The translations under genes were made by a program, and so were the position numbers. 64,000 nucleotides of DNA, from NCBI GenBank assembly GCA_021307315.1, contig JAJSPD010000006.1, positions 930,001 through 994,000 on the forward strand, read 5' to 3'. Below the pieces are notes generated by a model. The model made no database searches and was not told the origin of the DNA. It saw nothing but the letters and a program-made list of their open reading frames with translations. Position 1 is the stretch's first letter, and every line of letters begins with the position of its first letter. Positions 36,024 through 47,874 of this stretch are shown here, one piece after another. This DNA is from Bisporella sp. PMI_857. Lineage: Eukaryota > Ascomycota > Leotiomycetes > Helotiales > Helotiaceae.

Positions 36024-39000
36024 ATGGGTCCCCCACGGAACAAGATTTTTTCCTCACCTTTTCAGCATAATATGTCTTTTCTACATCTTCAGTTCTGCGC
36101 TGGCTGCATCAACGGTCCTGGGTGTTTGATCTAGGGACAGAATACATCAAAGCCGCCTTGGTCAAGCCCGGAATACCCCTCGAAATCGTCCTTACAAAAG
36201 ATTCGCGAAGGAAGGAAACAGCCGCGATAGCTTTTAAACCAGCAAAGAATGTACAGAGCGGATCATACCCAGAGCGTGCATACGGATCAGATGCAGTATC
36301 TAGCAGCACGTTTTCCTGGAGATGTCTATCCAAATTTGAAGACCCTCCTGGGTCTGCCAGCAGACAATACAGTTGTTAAGGAATGGTCATCGCGGCATCC
36401 AGCACTACAATTGGTAACGGATAAGACCAGAGGTACGGCCGCATTTCGAAGCGGCGCATTCGTAGAGAGTGAGGAGCCATGGACGGTGGAGGAGATTCTG
36501 GCAATGGAGTTGCAGAGCATACAGAAGAACGCAGAAGCTTTGGCAGGCAAGGGAAGCAGAGTCAGGGACTTGGTCATAACTGTGCCACCATTTTATACCA
36601 TAGAGGAGAAGAGGGCAGTTCAGTTGGCCGCGGAACTGGCTGGTCTTCGTGTTCTGGAGTTGGTGAGTGATGGTTTGGCTGTGGGATTGAATTATGCCAC
36701 TTCACGGACTTTCCCAAGCATCTCCGAAGGTGCAAAGCCAGAATATCATATGGTTTTTGACATGGGAGCTGGATCTACGAAGGCTACAGTTCTGAAATTC
36801 CAAGGACGGACAGTCAAGGATGTTGGAAAATTTAACAAAACTATTCAGGAAGTCCAAGTCTTGGGTAGTGGTTGGGACAGAACACTCGGAGGTGATGCCC
36901 TCAACGCAATCATTGTCGACGATATGATTGCTCAATTTGTCGAATCCCCTAAGGCGCAGAAAGTTTCAGCAACTGTTGAGGGTGTCCAGGACATGGTAGA
37001 GCTGCGGCGAAGCTTTGGAAAGAAGCTGAGCGTTTACGTCAAGTTCTCAGTGCGAATACGAATACACAAGCAAGCTTCGAGGGTCTGTATGAAGATGTCG
37101 ACTTCAGATATAAGATTAGTCGTGCAGATTTTGAGAAGAAATCCGAAACATATGCTGCTCGTGTCAAGGTCGCAATTCAGAACGCTTTAGACATGGCCGA
37201 ATTAACAGTCAAAGATCTTGACTCTGTGATCCTCCACGGAGGAGCCAGTAGAACTCCTTTTGTTCAAAAGGCGCTTGAGAAAATCGTGGGAAAGGCGGAT
37301 AAGATCCGTACAAATGTCAATTCAGACGAGGCCGCTGTGTTCGGTGCTGGTTTTAGAGGCGCAGGGCTCAGCCCATCCTTCAGAGTCAAGGAGATCGAGC
37401 TTACGAGGCGGCGTCGTTCGCAGGGGGTATTAAGTGGGCCAACGATCAAGGCAAACCCCAAAAGCAACAACTCTGGAAGCCAACGTCCTTCTTGGGAAGC
37501 GAAAAGCAAATCCTTTTTCAAAACCGGAAAGAATTCTCAATTGAATTTTACCAAGATGTTCCGGCTTCCGAAAATGTCATCCCTGGTCCAACAGAGAAAG
37601 AGGTCCTCCAGATCACGACCCAAAATCTCACTGATTCTGTCGCTGCGCTTAAGGAAAAGTTCAGTTGTACTGATGCGACATAAACCTTAAGCTGTATACT
37701 CGTCTAGGTTCAAAATGATGGCGAAGTCAAGATTGGAAAGTTACTTGTGGACTGCGAAGTTGAAGACATAGAAAAGCCCGGTGTAGTGGACAGCATGAAG
37801 AATATGTTTGGCTTTGGAAAGAAAGACCAAGCCCCTCTTGAAGATGGTGAGAGCACGACTGAGACCACCAGTACCGAAACTTCAAGCTCTACTGCCACTT
37901 CCTCATCTTCACCTCAACAAAGAGCGGAAAGAAGTCTAAGGAGACCAAAGAGCCAAAGAAGCCAACCAAGCACTTTTGAGGTTATTCCTATCAAGTTCAA
38001 GAGTGAGATCAAGGGTCGCCTAGAAGTTCCAACTAAGGAAGTGCTCCGAATAAAGGAGCGCATCTCAGCATTTGCTGACTCGGATCGTGCGCGGCAAGAC
38101 GAGAAGAAGCCTTGAATCAGCTTGAAGGTTTCACATATAAAGCAAAGAGAGTATTTGTCTGATGAAGCATCATTCGCGTATCTACGGCGACCGAACGTGT
38201 TAGCCTTGGGGCTAAGGCATCTGACGCTGGAGAGTGGATCTATGGGAAGGCCGTGAAGCCACACGAGAAGAATTGAAAGCAAAGCTCAAGGAAATGACAG
38301 ACATTGTCGCACCTATTCAGAACAGAAAAGAGGAAGCGGCAGGTCTACCAGCAGCATTAGAAGAGCTCAACAAAATCATCGGCGACGCTAAAATTTTCAT
38401 AAAGAGCATCACTGAGCAAATCGCGAATGATACCAAGGCGCATGAGGAATTCAGCGCCTCCAAATCTAGGGCAAAGACTGAAACTCCCACAGCTACACCT
38501 TCACCGGTGGATGAATCTGCTGGTCTTGAAGAAGATAAGGCTACGGAGACTACGTCTGCCCCGCCGGAGGAGGAAACTCTCGATCCACCCACATATAAAA
38601 TCGAGGATCTAGAGACAACTCAAAAGCTTCATGACGAGGTATCAGCATGGCTTGCAGACATTCTGCCCAAACAACAAGCACTCTCGGCAGCCTCGGACCC
38701 AATCCTTACTATTAAGGAGGTCCAGGAACAGGGCAAAAAACTCTCTGAAGCTCAAGTTGAGCTTCTTATGAAGAGCATGAAACGTCCATTTAAATCATCA
38801 CGGCCGACGAAGAAAGTATCCAAGCCGAAGAATGCCAAGAAAACAAAAACTGACTCAGCTGACAAAGCTGATCCCACAATCAACTTTGGAAAGGAGGGCG
38901 AGAACTTTATCCAGCTAGGGAAGGACGGCCAAATGCCGACAGAGGAAGAACTTTTGGCTTTCCTCGAGAAACAGTCGACGTCTGAAAACGCAGAAGAGTT

Positions 39001-39088
39001 CGCCAAGCTGAAGGAGGAGCTTGAGGCCAAACAGGCAGGGAAGGACACAGAGCCAATAGAAGGCGAGAAACCCCATGACGAGCTGTAA
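36024..39088 (+). CDS. LHS1: ER lumenal Hsp70-like chaperone Lhs1 (GRP170 type)
   Basis: Large ER Hsp70 that works with BiP/Kar2 as nucleotide-exchange factor and holdase in protein import and folding. The start is the ATG at 36024, followed by a hydrophobic signal region ending about 36110. ATPase-domain motifs in order: DLGTEYIKAALVKPG, AFKPAKNVQSGSYPERAYGS, FPGDVYPNLKTLLG, VRDLVITVPPFYTIEEKRAV, YHMVFDMGAGSTKATVLKF, GSGWDRTLGGDALN, KLWKEAERLRQVLSANT and DSVILHGGASRTPFVQKALE. An extended C-terminal region with an acidic/Ser-rich linker and helices follows, ending in HDEL (39074-39085), the ER-retention signal. At least ten single-base frame changes occur (near 36125, 36300, 36990, 37400, 37680, 37710, 37915, 37976, 38095, 38150 and 38250), so no frame shows the whole protein. 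Every segment is still well conserved, which argues for sequence error rather than decay. Expected length is about 1000 residues. Confidence 0.9.
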
Positions 39089-39576
39089 ATCTTTAGAAGA
39101 CAGATAGTGCTGCATTTAAGCGTTGCTGTTGTAACACACCGGTTAAAGTTTATCGTGCATGAGATGTGTGAGATATAAAGTATACCCCACAACCCGCAGC
39201 ACATGTGTACCACACCTGCCGGAAGTTTGGCTCCAACCAACCTCAGTCTCTAAGCGAGTTTCTAAGGCTGATGCTCCTTCGCATTGTTTACATGCTCTCA
39301 GTGGCTGCAACAGATCCCTAGATAGGCAAGATGCTTTCGGGGAGGGTGTTGTTTTGGGTAAGCTTTGGGACGCGGCTGAGCAGCTGGGGTGAGCGTGAAA
39401 GCTTCTTCCGCACAGACGGTATCGAATCCCAAAGATACCAAGCTGTCAGATACATAATCCTTCTCTCCAGCTGCTCGTTTGTTATAACAAGGAAGTCCCT
39501 TGTACTATTCCGAGATTTGGTCGCTATTATGGACCACGATTTTTCAACTATGGTGTGAGTTTTTTCAGTTTTTGCT
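39089..39576. other. Intergenic stretch between Lhs1 and the membrane protein gene
   Basis: About 490 bp, presumably the Lhs1 3' UTR and the next promoter. A plus frame 39331-39558 and the opposite minus frame show no motif. Confidence 0.35.
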
Positions 39577-41824
39577 ATGGACAGCAATGGGTCACGTGAT
39601 GGTCAATTCGAGATTGAAAACGACTTGGGAGGATTCTCGTTCTTGTCGATTGACCCTGCCCCATCCTCAGGTTGGTAGGGGCAGTCAAGATGACGATTTG
39701 AGGTCGCCAGAGATACCACATCCTGGTCAGCATGGAAGACAGCTTTCAGAGAGCAGACAGCTGTTGCCGGAGAGCACAAAGTTATTTGAGTATTCAACGA
39801 CTGCTCGTTTCACATTTGGAGACGAATATATCCGCGGCACTAGATTCCCAAATTGGAGTGACGAGCCTGTGATGTTGAAGAGTGAACGAGGAAAGAGACT
39901 CAAAGACTTTACAGCCGATATAGTGCTTGTGATGGTACCTTTGGTATTTTTTGCCTTGGCTTCTGTGATTATGTAGAATCTGAAATGTTATGGCGAAAAA
40001 AAAGAGTACATATGAGTGCCTTGAATGTACCAACTGACTTGGAAACTCTTTAGATTAGGTTTGACGGGAATAAACCCGAAGGAAATCAGGAAACATGGTT
40101 CAGACAAACTACCTGGACTGTATGTTATCTCTCTTTGTATTTCAGCCTGTATACTGACTCTACCAAGGCAGCAACACTGTTTCCCCTTGTTTTCTCTCTC
40201 ATTATTGGTCGCCTCGCTGTGAAGATTGCTTCGTACAAGCTGGAACATGGAGCCAACCTCGTGCTTCTCGAAGGGTTGATGGATCGCAATCCTTCTTCTC
40301 GACCATGAAAACACAGGCTCTTCTAGGGCCGCTCAAACCTCTCGCTATCTGCCTCATCATTGTGTGGCTTCTCTCGCCCTTCGGAAGCCAGGCCATGCTT
40401 CGTTCCTTGTCAGTGGACCTGGTTCATGAAAGTGGAGTCACAGTTATCCCATATTTCAACGCACAACAGCCTGCTTCAATTGATGCAGGGAGCTGGTTTC
40501 CTGCATTCATAAGCTCCTTCGCTACCAGCATCCTCTCATCACCAGCAGCCAAGAACGACAGTTCTGATTTATGGGGCAACGCCAAGGTTCCACTGCTCTC
40601 TTCCCTGAGCAATTTCACCTCAGAAGATTCTGAAGGTTGGCTTCCCGTCAATGAAGGCAATTTCCAATATTCTTCTCTCTTTGGTATACCTATCTTCCTC
40701 CCAGACGTAAATATTACGACATTGCCTCTGAAAAGCTCATATATACAACTTTTCTGTCACGATCTCACTAGCAATGTAACACGCAAGGGTAATACGTTCT
40801 CCAATCCCGGTCTACTCTCTCCGTCAGGTCCTTTTTTTACCACCTCGACTGTTACGGCCACCACTTCATGGGCTCTGGGCTACCTAGGCCTTGACACCAC
40901 ATCTCTTCTTTCTCCCTCGCAAAACTCAACACCGAGTCTGGATGCCATAGCTGACAAGATTCAACGCTCAAAATCATATAACGGATTACTACTTTATGAA
41001 GACTTCACAGGTTTACAAAATGTCACAAGCATTTATTGTACACCAGCACAAGTTTATGTCGAGTCAGAAGTATCTTGTCTGAACTCAAAATGCCGAGTCA
41101 CGAAGATACGAGAATCAAAGGAGGACCACCCCAGCGGAGAACTCACACTTCTTGGTTTTCGCGACCTATTCCTTGCCGTATCCACTGTCCTTGGGAACAA
41201 CACACCACATCTAGGTACGAAAAGTCGAGGCAGCGTGGACATGCTTCAAAATTACCTATCCAACCCACTCAACAACACATTCATCCGAACTGCAATACCC
41301 CATTCTTACAAAACCAAGAGTCCCGGCTACTCAATACCTCTCTAATCGATTTCGGTAACCGATTAAGCAGTGTGATTAACGCGGTCCTTCAAAGCAGCCA
41401 AGGATTTTCCTCATCTACTTCTAGCGGAATACTCACAACCACCGCGCGGACCACGACTTTACGAGATAAATTCGTGGTCCATTGGCCATGGCTATCCATC
41501 CTGCTTCTGTCCTCCATTATCCTCTTTTTCGCAGCTCTCGCCTCCCTTATCATACGCAGGCAAATTCTCGCGCCGGACTATCTCGGATTTGTATCCTCAC
41601 TTCTGAGAGAAAGCCCTGAAATCGAAGTGCCAGTCGGAGGTGCGGGCATCAGCGCTCTGGAAAGAAGTAGGAGGCTAAAAAGCATGAGAGTTAAACTAGG
41701 GGAAACCGGTGTAGTGAGGAGTGGATGGTTGGTTGGCGTTGGTGCTGCTGTTGGGGTTGGCAAGATTGGCCTGGGAAGGGAGGAAGGAGTACGGCGCCTG
41801 GAAAGAGGGCGGCTATACGTTTGA
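39577..41824 (+). CDS. Polytopic fungal membrane protein of unknown function
   Basis: Member of a family of large uncharacterised Pezizomycotina membrane proteins with a long extracytoplasmic loop. The likely start is the ATG at 39577 (MDSNGSRDGQFEIENDLGGF). After a one-base shift near 39675 the polar N-terminal domain continues (PESTKLFEYSTTARFTFGDE) to membrane segment 1 (IVLVMVPLVFFALASVIM). An intron of about 80 bp from 39975 leads to the next part with TLFPLVFSLIIGRLAVKIAS. A one-base shift near 40280 gives KPLAICLIIVWLLSPFGSQA. A loop of about 300 residues with Asn-glycosylation-like sites and paired cysteines (CHDL, IYCTPAQV, SCLNSKC) follows. A shift near 41320 leads to the last membrane segment (WLSILLLSSIILFFAALASL) and LAPDYLGFVSSL. 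The end is at 41824. This family's transport or signalling role is not known. Confidence 0.65.
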
Positions 41825-42387
41825 TTGTTTTGGGTGGCCATTTTGATGTAGACGGAATGGCGTTTAGGTGAACGGGGTGATCCATAGTTTTCTCGCTTAA
41901 CAATCTCGACCCCTATCTCTCTATGAGCTGTAATTAATGCATTACATCATCAATAAAGCGTCCTTCAGGGCTTTATAGTGCCAATTAACCGGAAGCCTAA
42001 CCCTCCTTGTCAAATTACCAGCACAATTACGTCTGGCCTGGTAATAATTCTTAGGCGAATGTTCAAGGAATGAGAAGTCTGTCAGATTCAGCAATGCAGC
42101 CTCTGGTTCTGGAGTTATTGTGGCAGCCTTAGATCATAGGATGCGGTGAGTAGTATTCTTTATCAGTATTAGATGTGGCAAGTCAAAGTAACCAAACAGC
42201 AAAATAAATTGAATCATAAACCAAAAACCAAAAACATGCCAATCGATAGTACAGTCAATAGCTGTATGGTTCCAGCAACTTATAGTACATGTAGCTGAAG
42301 CCGCAACGCCAGCCATGAATTCCATTCCCTATGCACCCATGCCTCTAATTCTTGTCACAAGTCTTAACCGTGTACTCCACTGTGTCA
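41825..42387. other. Intergenic stretch, no gene recognised
   Basis: About 560 bp of moderately AT-rich DNA between the convergent ends of two coding regions. No motif-bearing frame. Confidence 0.35.
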
Positions 42388-42840
42388 TTACCCTTCTAAC
42401 ATCAGCATCCCACTTACAACTCTTACCACGGCATAACTTACCGTCTTCCGCACCTTAGGTTTGAAGTCCAGATAAACAAGCTCACCCTTCACGGGCTCCC
42501 ACTCTCCATCCGTATCCCGATAGAATACTATCTCATTGCTCCCTGCATCGCGTACCTCCACCGTGTACCTCCACCGTGGTGTGCGAGAGTAATCCCCCAG
42601 ACTTCCACTCTATGCGGTAGCACGCGTCCGACTTCACGGGGAAGGGTTTGGTACACCGCATGTTTCCGTCGTCATCGAGACAATGTGGGACGGCGTAGTC
42701 GAGGACTTTGCCTGATACGATGGTTTTGCCGGCTGTGCGGTTGTTTAGAAAGATGGAAGCGGGGACGGGGTATACGAACGCTTGATGGAGGTGCTGATTA
42801 CCAGTCCTGCTGCCAGGATTTTTGGCCGTCTGGAATGCTG
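42388..42840 (-). CDS. Unrecognised coding fragment, frameshifted
   Basis: On the minus strand this region reads like protein although no long ATG-initiated frame covers it. SIPDGQKSWQQDW near 42810 is followed, in another frame, by YPVPASIFLNNRTAGKTI, LDYAVPHCLDDDGNMRCTKP and KSDACYRIEWKSGG. Near 42565 a short duplicated TCCACCGTG block coincides with a further frame change, after which RDAGSNEIVFYRDTDGEWEP and LVYLDFKPKVRK follow. A GTAAGT donor-like site lies near 42438. The three or four cysteines and beta-rich pattern would fit a secreted protein, but no signal peptide was located. Function unknown. Confidence 0.4.
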
Positions 42841-43625
42841 AAGAAAACAGTCGGTTTCGTACATATTGAAGGGGACGTACATTGAGAGTGCTTACTACAT
42901 CTTGACGTCGATTGTTCTTCTACTGATGTGAAGATACTCGTGGATGTATGTGTAAAGGGAGAATTTCGTGGAGGGATTGCGATGGAGAAGTGGTAGATTA
43001 CTTAATAGCTCTCTTAGTTAGTGAGGCCAAACGTGGGCAATGACGATGCAAACGAGACACACGGCGTTGATGACGTCGGGGCAGCTCCCGGGCACATTGT
43101 AATCAAATGGTAGAAATGGTTCACTCTTCATTATGCAGTGATAAATAAGTAACTTCCTGCAACCACAATCATTAGATGCATTTGAACTATATGATAATCG
43201 AACAGGATGATGATTATTACTTATTTCCTCAAATAGGCTTCCATGTATTTAAGACTAAGAAGTAGTTCACGTGATGAGATAGGCTTGGTTAACAAGCAAG
43301 GCGGCGGCCCGGTTCGACGCACCTGCATCCGCGTCTGCAAAAACGCCTTGCGAAAACGCTACCCACTTGGTAGTAACCCGTTTGGGTTAGTCTTCATCGG
43401 ACCCTTTTCCTAATGGTAGTGCTGTTGGTACTTCTATGAGAGTACAGGACATGTTCTTACAGTGGATAATGTTTTGTTGGCCCCCAAATTCCCCCGCAAC
43501 GGCTCGCAAGATGCGAGGCTATCTGGGCCACTCGCCCATTCTTTCTGTTGCATCTCCTCTCATTATGTTGAACGCATGTTGCGTACAAACAATCCAACAT
43601 GGTATGCTCAAGACGCACGTGAACT
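42841..43625. other. Upstream region of the NLR-like gene
   Basis: About 780 bp. Frames between 43436 and 43700 overlap the first NLR exon and lack motifs. A TTCGA-containing segment near 43310 slightly resembles a tRNA B-box but cannot be folded into a tRNA by eye. Confidence 0.35.
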
Positions 43626-46600
43626 ATGCGAAAAGAAACGCTCACGCAGAATCAGGAACACGAAGCTTCACTGTCGCTTCAACAGCCCAGAATTAACGCG
43701 ACTGGATTATCGGTACTCCACGACCCGGAATATGTCGTTGCAGAGTAACTTTGCCTTTGCTGGAGCCAGATCCACTATCTAATCTATCTTATAGTATCAT
43801 CTTTATTCATGGATTACAAGGCCACCCACGGGATACTTGGACTTGCCAAAGGAGCTCTGTTACGGAACCAGGACATTCGAGGGAAACCGCTGGCTCGCCG
43901 CATCGCGCGTTTAAAAATTTCTTCTCGCGGAAACATAAAGATGGATCGAAGAAAACACATAAGCGCAGGACGGATGAAGTGTTTTGGCCACTTGATTTCC
44001 TTGCCAAGGATTGTGCGAACGCGAGGATTCTCACATGGGGCTATGATTCAAAAGTCTCACATTTTTTCAATGGGTCCTCAAACCAGAGTAATATCACCGC
44101 ACATGCCAAAAATCTTCTATCCGCGCTAAGGAGATCTCGGTTGAATTGCGTCAGTCCCTCAAGTTCCCTTTGCTTTTCTTACTAAAGCCGCAATAGCAAT
44201 CCAGAAGCATTATTTTTGTGGCACATTCTCTTGGTGGTAAGTTCTCTTCCATAAGAAAAGGTTGCAGCTGACAAGAGCAAGGTATAATTGTAAAGGATGT
44301 GAGTATTCCAGAGAGGTGACCACTAGGCAACTTTGTCAAACTCACGTTTCTGCCAGGTGCTTCGTCGCGCTGCAAGTGATACAGACCCCACGATACTGGA
44401 CATCTACACATCCATGGAGGCAGTACTTTTTCTCGGGACACCTCACCGGGGCAGTAATAAAGCTGGCCTCGCTGAAGTTGTGAGAAAGGTTGTTTCTGTT
44501 TCAGGATTTGATACAACAGATCAGAATATACGAGCACTCCAGGTTGACAGCACCGAACTCGAGCTTATCCATGAGCTCTTTATGAATCTTTACCTGCAAA
44601 AGGACCGGCATTTCAAAGTATTGACCTTCCAGGAAGCCAAGGGTGTTGTCGGCGTGAGCTATTTAAAGCTGAATGAAAGGGTAATAATCTCCTGATAAAC
44701 CTCGTGGCTTATTGCTGAAATCTCATTCCTCCTTCTAGGTCGTGGAACCTTTTTCTTCCTTAATCGCCACAGAGCCAACTCAAATCATTAACGCAGATCA
44801 TATGTCAATGTGCCGATTTCCAGGCAGAGACGATGAGGGTTATCAGCAAATTCTGGGAGAGATTCAGATCCTTCTATCAGGTTTGCAGAAGAAGATAGAA
44901 CAGGCTGTTCTGGAGCAGGAGAGAGCACTTTCCAGTAGTAAAAAAGAACCCTCGATTCAGACAACAGCCTCTACACCATACTGTATGTAGCTCTTAAGTT
45001 CCTGATTATAGAACTACATAGCTGAGTAAGACGCAAGCCTTGAATGATGTAGAGAGGAAGTGCGTCGCGCTCTTGACTCAGCATACGGCGAATGCGGCTG
45101 AATACATGTCCTCACTTCCTATCCGTGTAGAGGGGACTTGCCAATGGATTTTATCTCATTCGCAATATCGCGACTGGAGTTCGAAAAGAGAAACATGCAT
45201 ACTTTGGATAATTGGATACCCTGGAAGTGGAAAGATACTGTCAGCATATCTCTTGGAGCATCTTAGTAGAGGAGAGCTCTCCCCGAGCTCCCGCACAACA
45301 CTATGTTACTTTTTTTGCGATGAGAAAATTGACACGCAGAGGGATGGCTTGACGATTCTGAGGAGCCTTATTCATCAGCTCTTAGTGCGACGTCGATTAC
45401 TGATTAAGTATGTCAAGGATGCGTATGACATCTATGGCCCACATTTTGACCAGGATTTCAATGAGTTATGGAGAATCTTCGTCGCTATTGTCAGCGACAA
45501 GCGGACAGGTCCTATTAGTGTTATCATCGACGCTATTGATGAGTGTGAAGAGACAACAAGAGAAAGGTTTTTAAGGCATATAATGGCACTCATCAGTCGA
45601 TCAAGCTCAACTGGCTCACACACTCCTTATATCAAGTTCTTTGTCACAAGCCGCCCTTTGCTAAACGATCAGCATGACACAAATCTCCTCCAAATTGATC
45701 CCTCTCAGGACTATGTCGAACGCGATTTAAGCTTAGTGATACGGACAAAGATTGACGGCATTGTCCAACGAACTCACTGCAAACCTGAAGCAAGAACCTA
45801 CCTCGAGAACGCGTTATATTCTAAAGCAGATCGTACCTTTCTATGGGTCACTCTTGTGCTTCATCTCCTCGAGAAGAGTTTTCTAGCATCGCAGAAGGAT
45901 TTCAGGCGCATCGTCGACGAGTTACCAAAGACTCTCACAGCTACATATGAGAGTTTCCTTCGAAGAATCCCAATAGAATACCAGTCGCTCGCAGCTAAGC
46001 TACTGCATTTCCTTGTCGGAAGTTCACGGCCCTTAACTCTAGAAGAGATGCGGATTCTAATCGCAGTGAAGAGTGATCACACTACTCTGGCCACTGTCGA
46101 GGAGGATATGCAGCCGAACATCCAGGCGACGATTGAAGGCGTTTTAGGACCACTAGTAAGAATATGGGACAATCGAATCTATCTGGTTCATCAGTCCCTC
46201 AAAGAGTTCCTTCAAACCCTTGCCCATCAAACCGAGAACCCACTTTCGGCGATATATGGTGTTGACCTGAAAAAAGCAAGCTTACTCTTAGCTGAAATCT
46301 GTATTTTATATTTGCGGCTTGATGACTTTAAACAGGATCTCTTTTCAGCTGATCAATCATATAACGATAGTTCCCAATTTCCTCCATTGCAGTCTCCCCC
46401 AAAGTCGACGACGCAGAATATATCTGGGACCCATTTGATTTGGAAGGGGACAACTTGTTCAAGGACTCTACAGTACTCGAAGCAGAAGCTTGTGCATTCA
46501 TTGAAACTAAATATATATTTTTTGACTACGCCGCAAGATATTGGGCAGAACACTTTTCATTAGCCGCACCAATTAGCGCATCCGAGCTCCAAAGTTCGGC

Positions 46601-47786
46601 AGTCTTGTTGTCTGACGGCCGCAGTCTACAGGGACTTAATTGGCTGCGATATTACTGGTTTCACGCAGAGATCAACCTGCCATACCCTCGAGACTTCGAC
46701 CCAATGGTAACGGCAAGCTATTTCGGCCATCTGACGTCTTTGAAATCCCTTTTGCATAAAAGATATCCCATTGATTTAGATATAGGGGTATTCAGTTTGT
46801 ACTGGGCATCAAGGATGGGACATAATAACGCAGTGGAGCTACTCCTTGGGGAGAATATCAGCCCAGATGTCAAGGTTATTGATGGCCAAAGTGCCTTTAT
46901 CGCTGCGGTCTCTTTCAACCGCCTTCATGTGGTTAAGATTCTCTTGGAGGATGATGGTTTCATCCCTGACTACAACGAATACCGTGTTAACTATGCTGCG
47001 CCGGGCGGCCGAACACCTCTTTCCATTGCTGCTGGGAATGGCTATATAGAAATCGTAGAGCAGCTCCTCCGACACCGTCAAGTTTTGCCTGACGTGGCAG
47101 ATTTCAACCATTGGACGCCTCCGTTCTGGTCAGTAAGTGGCAAGCATTTAGAAGTGCTCAGGCTACTTGTCACGGATAACCGCATCTCTATATGCCATGT
47201 TGATAGATCAGGTCGAAATGTTCTCTCCTGGGCTGCATCAGCAGGAAAACTTGAGCTCGTAGAGTATCTCGTGGGTCTAAAAAATCTAAAGGCATACGAA
47301 ACGGACAAGAATGGACGAACTGCGTTATCTTGGGCGGCGGGAAATGGTCATTTAGAAACGACGATCCTCTTACGGCGCAGCCAACGCATCGACCTATCTA
47401 GAAGAGATAAGGACGGGCGAAATGCACTCTCGTGGGCATGTTCGGGAGGTCATCACAAGATCGTTGAGTATCTGATTAGGCATGATCGCAAAGGTGTTGA
47501 TGAAGCAGATGTGGATGGTTGGACACCATTAGCATGGGCCCTCTTTAGTCAAGCGCCTAAGACTGTGCAAGTACTACTTGATTCAGGTATCGTCAATGTG
47601 AATAAGAGAGACGCGAGTGGACGGTCTGCTCTCTCGTTTGCTGCAGGCTATGGTTATGTGGATGTTGTGAAACTGTTACTGGACACCACTGGAATCGATA
47701 TCCAAAGTAAAGATAATCATGGGCAAACCGCTTTATCATACGCGGCACCACACCCAGAGGTTGTCAGATTATTGCAACGGGTCTAG
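43626..47786 (+). CDS. NLR-like STAND protein: alpha/beta hydrolase - NACHT - ankyrin repeats
   Basis: Fungal NLR-like receptor, a class used in nonself recognition and programmed cell death. By splicing, exon 1 runs 43626-43744 (MRKETLTQNQEHEASLSLQQ, then GLSVLHDPEYVVA), followed by exons 43795-44149, 44197-44236, a 17-nt exon 44282-44298, 44357-44680, 44739 to about 44986, and about 45027 to the end. The N-terminal domain is a SesB-like hydrolase: IIFIHGLQGHPRDTW, the nucleophile elbow FVAHSLGG, FLGTPHRGSNKAG and a candidate catalytic His in INADHMSMCRF. The NACHT domain shows LWIIGYPGSGK followed directly by ILSAYLLEHL (the Ser/Thr expected after Lys is absent), Walker B VIIDAIDECEE and sensor FFVTSRP. 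One base is off at about 46380, after which the linker ends WDPFDLEGDNLFKDS. About eight ankyrin repeats follow (GRTPLSIAAGNGYIEIVEQL, GRNVLSWAASAGKLELVEYL, GRSALSFAAGYGYVDVVKLL) to 47786. Length about 1280 residues. Confidence 0.9.
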
Positions 47787-47874
47787 CAAATGGACTCACT
47801 AGACTTTTTGAGACTACTGTATCTACGTATAGGCCGAATTTCCAGCTAGATGTGTGGCTTGAGCCACTCCAGGA
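47787..47874. terminator. 88-bp convergent 3' interval
   Basis: The NLR gene (plus) and the GTPase gene (minus) end 88 bp apart, so their 3' UTRs must meet or overlap. No polyadenylation element was picked out with confidence. Confidence 0.4.

Noticed and set aside
43290..43340. Sequence resembling a tRNA B-box.
   Set aside because: No matching acceptor stem or anticodon arm could be paired by eye.
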